Source: Mycolicibacterium confluentis
GTDB lineage: Bacteria; Actinomycetota; Actinomycetes; Mycobacteriales; Mycobacteriaceae
Direction of reading: 5' to 3'
NCBI RefSeq assembly: GCF_010729895.1
Contig: NZ_AP022612.1
Span: 4,836,001-4,900,000 of the forward strand
Length of the DNA: 64,000 nucleotides
Every line of letters starts with the position of its first letter. The first letter of the stretch is position 1. Below the pieces are notes generated by a model. The model was not told the DNA's origin. It did no database searches and worked only from the letters and a program-made list of their open reading frames with translations. Positions 35,105 through 42,564 of this stretch are shown here, piece after piece. A program made the translations under genes and the position numbers.

Positions 35105-36475
35105 CTAGGGGCGGCGGGCGATCCGATCCGCCACGACCGCGATGGGGGATGTGGTCGCGCGCCCGCGCGCTTCATGCGCGTCAGCCACCTTGTACGCCTG
35201 ATACATCCCCCGGACCCCGAGCCAGCGCAGCGGTTCGGGTTCCCAGGTTCGTGACCGATGGGCGACCCACGGCATGCGGACCAGTTCGGTGTCCCGCTTC
35301 AGCACCAGGTCCGCGAGCGTGCGCCCGGCCAGGTTCGTCGCGGTGACGCCGTGGCCGACGTAGCCGCCGGCCCACCCAAGGCCCGTGGTGGCGTCGAAGT
35401 CCACCCCGGCCGTCCAGTCCCGCGGCACCGCGAGCACGCCGCACCAGCCATGGGCGATCTCGGCGCCGCGGGTCTGCGGCAGCAGCGAGTTGAGCACCCC
35501 GGTCAGGTACGAAATGGTCGCCGCACTCACCTCACCGTCGCGATCGAGGCGCGACGCATACCGATAGGGCATCGCGCGGCCACCGATCGCAATGCGGTCA
35601 TCGGCCGTGCGCTGGGCGTAGAAGAACCCATGTGCGGTGTCGCCCAACGCTTCTCGGCCTTCCCACCCGATCGCGTCCCACACCGTCGCGTCGAGCGGTT
35701 CGGTGGCGATCATCGCCGAGCTCATCGGCAGCCAACGGCGTTTGAGCCCGGGCAGATTCGGGGTGAAGCCCTCTGTCGCGCGCAGTACCACGGGCGCCCG
35801 CACCACGCCGTGCTCGGTGGTGGCGCGGCCGGCAGAGACGTCGGTGACCCTGGTCTGCTCATAGAGCGTGACCCCCATTCGCTCCACCACGTCGGCCAAC
35901 CCCTGGGCGAGCTTGGCGGGCTGGATCCGCGCGCAGTGCGGCGTCCAGCTTGCCGCGACCACATCGTCGATCGAGACGCGCTGCCGCGCCTCCTCCGGCG
36001 TGAGCAGGACCGTGTCGGTGTTTCCCCAGTCGCGGTCGGCCTCGACCTCGGCGCGCAACCGCTGCGCCTGCGGTTGGTTCCGCGCGATCTCCAGCGATCC
36101 GCCCTTGACGATGTCGGCGTCGACGCCCTCACGCTGAGCGACGTCGATGACCTCGTCGACGGCGCCGTTGAGCAGGTGCTGCCAAGCGATGACGGCGTCA
36201 TGGCCGTGGGCGGCGGCCAGCAGTCCACGGTGGCCCGGCGCCAGACCCGAGAGCCAGCCTCCGTTGCGGCCCGAGGCGCCGAAGCCGGCGAACCGCTCTT
36301 CGAGGACCGTGATCCGCAGGTCCGGTGCGGCCTGCTTGAGGTAGTACGCGGTCCACAGGCCGGTGTACCCGGCCCCGACGATGCACACGTCGGCATCGGT
36401 GTCCCCGGGCAGGGGGCTCCGCGGATTCGGCAGCTGCGAGAACCAGTGGGACACTCGGCCATTGATCGTCGGCAT
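35105..36475 (-). CDS. FAD-dependent amine/amino-acid oxidoreductase (DAO family, PuuB-like)
   Basis: 456 residues. The FAD-binding Rossmann motif CIVGAGYTGLWTAYYL is at ~32-47, followed by ERFAGFGASGRNGGWLSG, typical of gamma-glutamylputrescine oxidase-like enzymes. A late GWAGGYVGHGVTATNLAGRTLADL (~385-410) is the second FAD contact of the family. The enzyme should oxidise an amine or N-methyl group with O2 or a carrier; the substrate is unknown. Last gene of the operon that begins with the SnoaL-like gene, 9 bases after the methyltransferase gene. Confidence 0.88.
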   Translation of the reverse strand: MPTINGRVSHWFSQLPNPRSPLPGDTDADVCIVGAGYTGLWTAYYLKQAAPDLRITVLEERFAGFGASGRNGGWLSGLAPGHRGLLAAAHGHDAVIAWQHLLNGAVDEVIDVAQREGVDADIVKGGSLEIARNQPQAQRLRAEVEADRDWGNTDTVLLTPEEARQRVSIDDVVAASWTPHCARIQPAKLAQGLADVVERMGVTLYEQTRVTDVSAGRATTEHGVVRAPVVLRATEGFTPNLPGLKRRWLPMSSAMIATEPLDATVWDAIGWEGREALGDTAHGFFYAQRTADDRIAIGGRAMPYRYASRLDRDGEVSAATISYLTGVLNSLLPQTRGAEIAHGWCGVLAVPRDWTAGVDFDATTGLGWAGGYVGHGVTATNLAGRTLADLVLKRDTELVRMPWVAHRSRTWEPEPLRWLGVRGMYQAYKVADAHEARGRATTSPIAVVADRIARRP

Positions 36476-36484
36476 CGGATGACC

Positions 36485-37303
36485 TTAGAACCCGTAGCGG
36501 TGGTACTGCGCGACGCCCCGCAGGCCGGGCACTGCGGCACATGTCACGCACAGCCACCGGTACAGCCCGCCGATCTGCTTGAGCTCCTCGGATTCGAACA
36601 CCGAACCGACCCACAGCGCCCGCAGGCCCGGCACCGCGGCGAGGATCTCCTCTTGGCCGCTGATCCCCCAGTGCAGCGTGCTGCCCGACCGGCGGACCAC
36701 GGCGTTGGTCCACTGCAGACGGATGCCCAGCGGGTTGAACGCGTCGAACTGCACCTCACCGGAGTCGAACCGATTGACGACGCCACGCAGCAGCGCCACC
36801 CCGTCGGTCCGGGTCAGGTACATGGTCAGGCCCTCCGCGAGGACCAGCGTCGGCGCCTCGGTGGGAATCCGGTCGAGCCACGCGAGGTCAGTGACGGACG
36901 TGCCGATGGTCCGGACGTGATCGCGCTGAGGGTGGACGCGTTCGCGCAGCGCGATGACGTCGGGGTGGTCGACGTCGAACCATTCGACGCCTGCACCGGG
37001 ATCGATGCGGAACACGCGACTGTCCAAGCCGCAGCCCAGGTGCAGCACCGTCGCTCGGTCGTGGACGGCCAGGAACTGCCGCGTCCAGGTGTCGAAATGT
37101 TTGGACCGGGCGGCCACGCCGGGCGCCTGGCGGGCCGTGATCGTGGTCCGCTTCCAGTCGTAGTCGATCCTGGCGACGGCGTCGCGGGCGAAGGAGTCGC
37201 CCAGCACCGACTCGGCCGCGTCGGCGTCCAGCGCCTTGGCGTACAGCGTCGCCAGCATGGTCTGCTGGGGTCCGGTGAGGTCGACGGAGATGCGTCCGCT
37301 CAC
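36485..37303 (-). CDS. Class I SAM-dependent methyltransferase (leucine carboxyl methyltransferase-like)
   Basis: 272 residues. Motif I is VLHLGCGLDSRVFRID (~95-110), then VEWFDVDHPDVIALR and LVLAEGLTMYL, the pattern of the LCM/PPM1-like family that is expanded in mycobacteria. Targets are carboxyl or hydroxyl groups, unknown here. GTG at 37303 overlaps the upstream stop by 4 bases, so it is coupled to the epimerase-like gene. Confidence 0.85.
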   Translation of the reverse strand: MSGRISVDLTGPQQTMLATLYAKALDADAAESVLGDSFARDAVARIDYDWKRTTITARQAPGVAARSKHFDTWTRQFLAVHDRATVLHLGCGLDSRVFRIDPGAGVEWFDVDHPDVIALRERVHPQRDHVRTIGTSVTDLAWLDRIPTEAPTLVLAEGLTMYLTRTDGVALLRGVVNRFDSGEVQFDAFNPLGIRLQWTNAVVRRSGSTLHWGISGQEEILAAVPGLRALWVGSVFESEELKQIGGLYRWLCVTCAAVPGLRGVAQYHRYGF

Positions 37304-38334
37304 TGGTTCGACGGTACGCCCTTGGCCTTTCGCCGCGCGGCACGCATCTCGGCCCAGAATCGGGCCGCCTCACGAATGGACTCCTCGACCGGACGTGGCT
37401 GCCAGCCGAGTTCGGTCCGGGCCTTCGTGCAGTCCACGGGGGCCTCGGCCCGCATCAGGCGCACCGACGGCAACGTCAGGTGTTCGTCGGTGCGCTTCAG
37501 GCGTGCCCGGATCGACCCGACCGCGGCCATCGCGTACAGCACCGGCACGGGGATGGACCGCTTCGGCGGAGCGACGCCGGCCTCGTCGGCCGCAAGGGTG
37601 ACGACCTCGCGGTTGCTGATCATCCGTTCCGAGATCAGGTACCGCTCACCGCCGCGGCCGCGTTCGGCGGCCAGGATCATCGCGTGGGCGGCGTCCTCGA
37701 CGCCGACGGCCTCGAGTTCGATGCTGTCGAGGATGAACGGCAGCTTGCCGAACACCGTGCCTGCGATCAGCGCCCCGTGCGGCGTCATGCCGTAGTCGCC
37801 CCGGCCATAGGTCGTCGAGACGCACATGGCCACCGCGGGCAGGCCACGTTCGCGGGCATACCGCAGCACCAGGTCCTCGGCCTGCACACGCGAACGCACG
37901 TACGCGGTCAGGCCTTTCGGATCGATGATGTCGTTCTCGGTGGCCACCCGGCCGCGCTTGCGGCCCACGGTCGAGTAACTGCTGGTGAACACGAACTTCT
38001 TGAGCGTGCCCGCGGCCGCGAACTCGGCGGCGATGTCGAGTACCCCGCGCAGGCCTTCGACGTTGGTGCGGAACAGCGGCGACGGATCACGCAGCCAGGC
38101 CCGCGTGTCGACCACGCAGTAGTAGACGACGTCGCAGTCGGCCATGGCCGCGCGGATGGTGTCGGTGTCGAAGATGTCGCCGACGAACCGCGTCACGTCC
38201 AGGTCGTCGATGGCCACGGTGTTGGCGGTGGCGCGCACGGTCACCCGCACGTCCTCGCCGGCCTGCACCAGTTGCCGTGTGACATGCGAGCCGAGGTAGC
38301 CGTTGCCACCGATCACGAGCGCGGTGGTGCTCAT
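37300..38334 (-). CDS. NAD-dependent epimerase/dehydratase or 3beta-HSD-like extended SDR
   Basis: 344 residues. The NAD(P)-binding motif VIGGNGYLGSHVTRQL is at 7-22. The active-site region reads FTSSYSTVG and, about 40 residues later, TAYVRSRVQAEDLVLRYA. The catalytic Tyr is present, but the usual YxxxK lysine is arginine (Y-V-R-S-R). The extended-SDR tail (ELGWQPRPVEESIREAARFW) is intact. It corresponds to M. tuberculosis Rv0139 by position, from memory. Under a KstR-type box, a sterol-related substrate is a reasonable guess. ATG at 38334 overlaps the preceding stop (ATGA). Confidence 0.85.
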   Translation of the reverse strand: MSTTALVIGGNGYLGSHVTRQLVQAGEDVRVTVRATANTVAIDDLDVTRFVGDIFDTDTIRAAMADCDVVYYCVVDTRAWLRDPSPLFRTNVEGLRGVLDIAAEFAAAGTLKKFVFTSSYSTVGRKRGRVATENDIIDPKGLTAYVRSRVQAEDLVLRYARERGLPAVAMCVSTTYGRGDYGMTPHGALIAGTVFGKLPFILDSIELEAVGVEDAAHAMILAAERGRGGERYLISERMISNREVVTLAADEAGVAPPKRSIPVPVLYAMAAVGSIRARLKRTDEHLTLPSVRLMRAEAPVDCTKARTELGWQPRPVEESIREAARFWAEMRAARRKAKGVPSNQ

Positions 38335-38837
38335 CGGCGCGCTCCGAACTTCTCGTACCAAGCCGCGGCCTCGTCGTCGAGCGTGCCGAGTTCCTGGGCC
38401 TTCCGACACCATTTGGACGCCGCCGCGACGAAGCGCAGGGGGTTGTAGACGTCCTCCTGCCGGGACCACTTACCGTCGCCCGCATAGGTGACGATCGAGA
38501 TGTTGGTGGCGCTGATGATCGTGCCGTCGCCAGGGTCGCGCATGGGGTTGTCGAGTTCGCAGATCACCCGGCCCGTCGCCTCGTCGTACACGGTCCACAG
38601 CGACGGGAACGCCGTCATGTAGCTGCCCGGGAAGACCGACATCGTGCGGCGGATCCAGGTGCGCACCTCGTCGCGGCCGCGCATGGTGCCCGCGGCGTGC
38701 TCGATGTAGAGCACATCGTCGGTGTAGTGCTCCACCCACGCGTCCCAGTCCTGCGTGCGGGCCGCCTCCGCCACGTCCTGCTCGAAGGTCTGAAAGGCAG
38801 CGGCGAGCTCATCTCTGGTGAAAACCGTGGCCGTCAC
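38331..38837 (-). CDS. SnoaL/NTF2-like protein, first gene of the KstR-box operon
   Basis: 168 residues with an NTF2-like fold: [20 protein letters not shown] helix, [21 protein letters not shown], and a C-terminal strand with [21 protein letters not shown]. Family members include steroid delta-isomerase-like and cyclase enzymes; the Asp and Tyr set is compatible with a small-molecule isomerase but is not proof. GTG at 38837 begins 8 bases after the operator box, so the mRNA is probably leaderless or nearly so. The Rv0138 counterpart precedes Rv0139 in M. tuberculosis. Confidence 0.78.
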   Translation of the reverse strand: MTATVFTRDELAAAFQTFEQDVAEAARTQDWDAWVEHYTDDVLYIEHAAGTMRGRDEVRTWIRRTMSVFPGSYMTAFPSLWTVYDEATGRVICELDNPMRDPGDGTIISATNISIVTYAGDGKWSRQEDVYNPLRFVAAASKWCRKAQELGTLDDEAAAWYEKFGARR

Positions 38838-38845
38838 ACCAGAAC

Positions 38846-38859
38846 TAGAACACGTTCTA
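38846..38859. promoter_or_regulatory. KstR-type operator TAGAACACGTTCTA
   Basis: This 14-base inverted repeat matches the published KstR consensus TnnAACnnGTTnnA at every fixed position. KstR is the TetR-type repressor of mycobacterial cholesterol-breakdown genes, released by a cholestenoic-type CoA ester. It sits directly in front of the SnoaL-like start and 81 bases before msrB, so it most likely controls the minus-strand four-gene operon. Confidence 0.8.
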
Positions 38860-38940
38860 TCGCGGTTTGTCGAGGCCCTGATCGCGGAACTATTCGAGGC
38901 CTGCGCGCGGTTATACAAGCACCGCATCAAGGAAGGACGC

Positions 38941-39414
38941 ATGGCCTACACCAAGGATCCCGCAGCCCTCGAGGCTTTGTCGCCCGAGCAGTACCACGTC
39001 ACGCAGCAGAGCGGCACCGAGCGACCGTTCACCGGCGAGTACTGGGACCACCACGAACCCGGCATCTACGTCGACATCGTGTCGGGTGAGCCGCTGTTCA
39101 CCTCGCTCGACAAGTTCGACAGCGGCTGCGGTTGGCCCAGTTTCACCAGACCGGTGGCCGCGGAGAACATCATCGAGAAGCGTGACTTCAGCCATCTGAT
39201 GATCCGGACCGAGGTGCGTTCCGCACACGGAGACAGCCACCTCGGGCATGTGTTCAACGACGGCCCCCGCGAGGCGGGAGGGTTGCGCTACTGCATCAAC
39301 TCGGCTTCGCTGAGGTTCATCGGTGCCGAGGACCTGGAAGCCCAGGGGTACGGCGAGTACGCAGCACTCTTCACCCAGAACACCGAGCACGGCACCAAGG
39401 AGGACGACAAGTGA
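38941..39414 (+). CDS. msrB: Peptide-methionine (R)-S-oxide reductase
   Basis: Reduces methionine-R-sulfoxide in oxidised proteins. 157 residues. Family motifs are [42 protein letters not shown] and the catalytic cysteine in [11 protein letters not shown]. The zinc-binding CxxC pairs of many MsrB proteins are absent ([12 protein letters not shown] at the first site), so this is the zinc-free form. ATG at 38941 has GAAGGAC upstream; the frame before it is not MsrB-like. It overlaps msrA by 4 bases. Confidence 0.94.
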   Translation: MAYTKDPAALEALSPEQYHVTQQSGTERPFTGEYWDHHEPGIYVDIVSGEPLFTSLDKFDSGCGWPSFTRPVAAENIIEKRDFSHLMIRTEVRSAHGDSHLGHVFNDGPREAGGLRYCINSASLRFIGAEDLEAQGYGEYAALFTQNTEHGTKEDDK

Positions 39415-39920
39415 GCAACACCCAGACCGCGATCCTGGCCGGCGGCTGCTTCTGGGGCATGCAGGACCTGATCCGCAGGCAGCCCGGGATCGTCTCGACG
39501 CGCGTCGGATACACCGGCGGGCGCAACGACCATCCGACCTATCGCAATCACCCGGGCCACGCCGAGGCCGTCGAGATCGTCTTCGATCCCGCGCAGACCA
39601 GCTTCCGCGACATCCTGGAGTTCTTCTTCCAGATCCACGATCCGAGCACCAAGGACCGCCAAGGCAACGACGTCGGCACCAGCTACCGGTCGGCCATCTT
39701 CTACGTCGACGAGGACCAGAAGCAGGTCGCGCTGGACACCATCGCCGACGTGGACGCCTCGGGCCTGTGGCCCGGCAAGGTGGTCACCGAGGTGACCCCG
39801 GCCGTCGACTTCTGGGAGGCCGAACCCGAGCACCAGGACTATCTGGTGCACTACCCCAACGGATACACCTGTCATTTCCCGCGTCCGGGCTGGAAGCTGC
39901 CCAAGCGCGAAACGGTCTGA
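39411..39920 (+). CDS. msrA: Peptide-methionine (S)-S-oxide reductase
   Basis: Repairs the S epimer of methionine sulfoxide. 169 residues. The catalytic Cys13 is in [10 protein letters not shown], and the substrate-site residues follow in [23 protein letters not shown] and [13 protein letters not shown] at 39411 overlaps the msrB stop, so the two stereospecific reductases are made together. Neighbours cyp138 and the Rv0138/Rv0139-like genes match M. tuberculosis, where msrA is Rv0137c. Confidence 0.95.
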   Translation: MSNTQTAILAGGCFWGMQDLIRRQPGIVSTRVGYTGGRNDHPTYRNHPGHAEAVEIVFDPAQTSFRDILEFFFQIHDPSTKDRQGNDVGTSYRSAIFYVDEDQKQVALDTIADVDASGLWPGKVVTEVTPAVDFWEAEPEHQDYLVHYPNGYTCHFPRPGWKLPKRETV

Positions 39921-39934
39921 CACGAAACGCACAG

Positions 39935-39966
39935 CGGCGAGCGTGAACTGCGGTTCACGCTCGCCG
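39935..39966. terminator. Bidirectional terminator between msrA and the thioesterase gene
   Basis: A perfect 14-bp stem (CGGCGAGCGTGAAC with GTTCACGCTCGCCG) and a 4-base loop, TGCG, followed by TCTATAT. It lies between two convergent genes, so it can stop transcription from both sides. Confidence 0.88.
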
Positions 39967-39972
39967 TCTATA

Positions 39973-40425
39973 TCAGCTGGGGTGCGTGCGAATCTGATAC
40001 TGACCGTGCGTCTTGGCCACCACATTGCCACCCGCGTCGGTCACCACGGCCTCGACGATGTAGTCGGCCTTCCCCTTGGCGTCCGCCTCGGCCTGCACGG
40101 CCACGATGGTGTCCTCGTCCAGGCTCGCCTCGGCCCGCAGGTCGGTGGTCGCCATGCCGACGAACTTGATGTCGACCTGCTTGACCAGCGGGAAGAACCG
40201 AGTGGCGTCGAAGCTCGACAGCGCGAGAATGCCGCCCAGGATCTCGGCCACGGTGAACACGACGCCGCCGTACACGACGCCGAAGTGGTTGCCGTTGCCC
40301 TCGGCGGGGACGGTCGCGGCCGCGAAGCCGCGGCGCGACTCCGCGATCCGGACGCCCATCTGGTGTGCGGCGGGGATGGTCGTCGCCATCCGAGAGTTCA
40401 TCAGATCGATCACGGAATCAGTCAC
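39973..40425 (-). CDS. Hotdog-fold thioesterase-like protein (DUF4442/PaaI-like)
   Basis: 150 residues. The hotdog features are a long helix after GNHFGVVYGGVVFTVAEILG (~47-66) and strands VKQVDIKFVGMATTDLRAEA and YIVEAVVTDAGGNVVAKTHG. The N of GNHFG and the acidic E in AEIL are in the places of catalytic residues in acyl-CoA thioesterases. The substrate is unknown. It is transcribed alone between a terminator and the P450 gene's end. Confidence 0.82.
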   Translation of the reverse strand: MTDSVIDLMNSRMATTIPAAHQMGVRIAESRRGFAAATVPAEGNGNHFGVVYGGVVFTVAEILGGILALSSFDATRFFPLVKQVDIKFVGMATTDLRAEASLDEDTIVAVQAEADAKGKADYIVEAVVTDAGGNVVAKTHGQYQIRTHPS

Positions 40426-40476
40426 GCAGACGATACTGGCATGCCGGGGTAATTCAGTGCACTCTTTGGGCCCTCT

Positions 40477-41820
40477 TCAGCGCCCCCTGTGGTGCATCCC
40501 GACGCGCCCACCCCTCTTCGGCGTGAACGCCACACCGCGCGAATGCCACTTCTCCGGCGGCGCTGAGGTGGTGGCGATGGTGAAGTGTCGCAACACTGTT
40601 CGCAACACGACGTCCATCTCCATGTTCGCGAACGCGGCGCCGACGCAGCGGCGAGTGCCGCCACCGAACGGGATCCAGGCGAACACGTTGGGCCGTTCAC
40701 CGATGAAGCGGGTCGGGTCGAAACGCTCAGGGTTGGGGAACTCGTCGCGATTGAGGTGCGCCTGACCGATGGCCACCGACACGGAGTAGCCCCGCGGGAT
40801 GCGCCACTGTCCCAATTCGACGTACGGCGCGTAGACATGACGGCCGGCGAAGTCGATGACCGTGCGGTTGCGCTGCACCTCCAGGATCGTGGCGGCGCGG
40901 TACTCGCCTCCGTCGGTGTCCGCTTCGGCCACCAGCGTGGCCAGCACGTCGGGGTGACGTGAGATGCGCTCGAAGGCCCACGCCAACGTCGATGCCGTCG
41001 TCTCATGCCCGGCCGCCAGCAGCGTCAACAGTTCGTCACCGATCTCGCTGCGCGACATGGGCGTACCGTCCTCGTACGTGCTGCGCAACAGCAGCGCCAA
41101 CACGTCGGTGCGCTCATCGAGATGGGGGTCGGCCCTGGCCACCTCGATCAGGGAGTCGATTGCGAGGTTGTACTGGCGCCGGTACTCGGCGAACCTTCCC
41201 CAAGGCGTCCAGCGCCCGTAGGTGCGCGTCGGCGTGGGCAGCACGGCCAGACGTGAACCGAGCGTGACCCACGGCGGAATCACCTCACGCAGCTTCTCCA
41301 ACTCCGCTCCGTCGGCGCCGAAGATCCCGCGCAGGATCACGTTCAAGGTGATGCGCATCATCGGTTCGAGCGTTTCGAACTCGCGCCCCTGCGGCCAGGA
41401 CGCCGATTCGCGCAGGGTCTCCTCTTCGACGATCTTCTCGTAGTTCTTCATCGCCTTACCGTGAAACGGCGGCGTGAGGAGCTTGCGGCGCCGCCGGTGC
41501 TCGACGCCGTCGAGCGCGAACACCGATCCCGGCCCGAAGACACGACTGAGATTGGGCTGGATGTTGCCGAGGTCCTCCGGACTGGCGGCGAACACCTGCT
41601 TGGCCAGCGCGGGGTCGGTGACCACCACCATATGGCCGAACACCGGCACCTTGAGGGTGAAGGCCTCGCCGTAGCGCTTGGTCAACGCACCGATCGTCTG
41701 CCGCCGGAACAGTGCGTACCCCAGGCCCTGCAGCACGGTTGGCAGGCGGCGAGGGCTCGGTGGCAGAAATGCGGTGCCCACTGCATCATCGGCAACCTTG
41801 TCGATGGTGGTTTCGCTCAT
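40477..41820 (-). CDS. cyp138: Cytochrome P450, CYP138-like
   Basis: 447 residues. The oxygen-binding helix has LLAAGHETTASTLAWAF (~250), the ExxR motif is EVQRNR, and the haem-ligand loop is PFGGGTRRCVGAAFAN (~400). It oxidises an unknown substrate using ferredoxin and a reductase encoded elsewhere. ATG at 41820 is the family start. The divergent TetR gene and the msrA/Rv0138/Rv0139-like genes beyond reproduce the cyp138 (Rv0136) neighbourhood of M. tuberculosis, which is the basis for the symbol. Confidence 0.85.
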   Translation of the reverse strand: MSETTIDKVADDAVGTAFLPPSPRRLPTVLQGLGYALFRRQTIGALTKRYGEAFTLKVPVFGHMVVVTDPALAKQVFAASPEDLGNIQPNLSRVFGPGSVFALDGVEHRRRRKLLTPPFHGKAMKNYEKIVEEETLRESASWPQGREFETLEPMMRITLNVILRGIFGADGAELEKLREVIPPWVTLGSRLAVLPTPTRTYGRWTPWGRFAEYRRQYNLAIDSLIEVARADPHLDERTDVLALLLRSTYEDGTPMSRSEIGDELLTLLAAGHETTASTLAWAFERISRHPDVLATLVAEADTDGGEYRAATILEVQRNRTVIDFAGRHVYAPYVELGQWRIPRGYSVSVAIGQAHLNRDEFPNPERFDPTRFIGERPNVFAWIPFGGGTRRCVGAAFANMEMDVVLRTVLRHFTIATTSAPPEKWHSRGVAFTPKRGGRVGMHHRGR

Positions 41821-41846
41821 GCCGACGCCTCCCGGGGCGGTTCGTG

Positions 41847-41896
41847 GTACCGATGCGTACCGATGCGATTTCGAGGTACGGTACCGGGTGGTACCG
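41847..41896. promoter_or_regulatory. GTACCG-repeat operator region between the P450 and TetR genes
   Basis: Within 50 bases there are five GTAC cores. GTACCGATGC occurs as a perfect 10-bp tandem (41847-41856, 41857-41866), GTACG begins at 41877, the palindrome CGGTACCG is at 41879-41886, and GGTACCG is at 41890-41896. The region lies in the 118-bp divergent gap, exactly where a TetR repressor would bind to control itself and the P450. Confidence 0.65.
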
Positions 41897-41938
41897 AGGT
41901 GCCGCAAGGGTTGGCGAGAATCGGCGGAGAGGTGGGGA

Positions 41939-42550
41939 ATGACATCGGTCTCGGACGCCCCAGTTCCGGGGGTCATCACCTCGGAGGCGGACCCGTTCCG
42001 CGCGCGCCTCTTTGGCGGTCTGGTCGCCTCGATCAACGAACGCGACTACCGCGACACCACCGTCGCCGACATCGTCCGCCACGCCAAGACCTCCAAGCGC
42101 ACTTTCTACGCGCACTTCGCCAGCAAGGACGACTGCCTGCTCGAACTGCTCGACGACGACAACATCCGCACCATCGCGGCCATCCGCGCCGCCGTCGACC
42201 CCGAGGCCGACTGGCACACCCAGATCGAGCAGGCCATCGACGCCTACGTCGCGGCCATCGAGGCGCATCCCGCGATCACACTGGCCTGGATTCGCGAATT
42301 TCCGGCACTGGGCCAGGCCGCGCGACCCGTACAGCGCCGCGGAATGGGCCGATTCATCGATCTGCTGATCGACATCACGTCGGGTCCGGGGTTCCGGGCC
42401 GCAGGACTGCCGACCGTGTCCCGTCAGACCGCCCTCATCCTGCTCGGCGGGTTGCGCGAACTGACCGCGCACACCATGGAGGACGGTGAGGAGATCCGCG
42501 GGATCACCGAGGCCGCGGTGCACGCCTGCACGGGCCTGATCAGCCGCTGA
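41939..42550 (+). CDS. TetR-family transcriptional regulator
   Basis: 203 residues. The N-terminal HTH (~20-65) reads YRDTTVADIVRHAKTSKRTF then YAHFASKDDCLLELL, a standard TetR domain. The C-terminal ligand domain is helical and unassigned. ATG at 41939 is preferred to upstream codons because GGAGAGG stands just before it and the frame before it is not conserved-looking. It is divergent from the P450 gene across the GTACCG repeats and probably represses it. The serine hydrolase gene follows after 14 bases. Confidence 0.9.
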   Translation: MTSVSDAPVPGVITSEADPFRARLFGGLVASINERDYRDTTVADIVRHAKTSKRTFYAHFASKDDCLLELLDDDNIRTIAAIRAAVDPEADWHTQIEQAIDAYVAAIEAHPAITLAWIREFPALGQAARPVQRRGMGRFIDLLIDITSGPGFRAAGLPTVSRQTALILLGGLRELTAHTMEDGEEIRGITEAAVHACTGLISR

Positions 42551-42564
42551 CCGGAGGAGAACAC

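Noticed and set aside
34872..35346. Small plus-strand frames in the gap before the cluster
   Set aside because: Arg/Pro/His-rich, no ribosome site, and one runs into the antisense of the FAD gene. The region is better explained by operators and a terminator.
36489..36498. AACCCGTAGC near the methyltransferase stop
   Set aside because: Lies at the end of a coding region, with a mismatch and no inverted partner.
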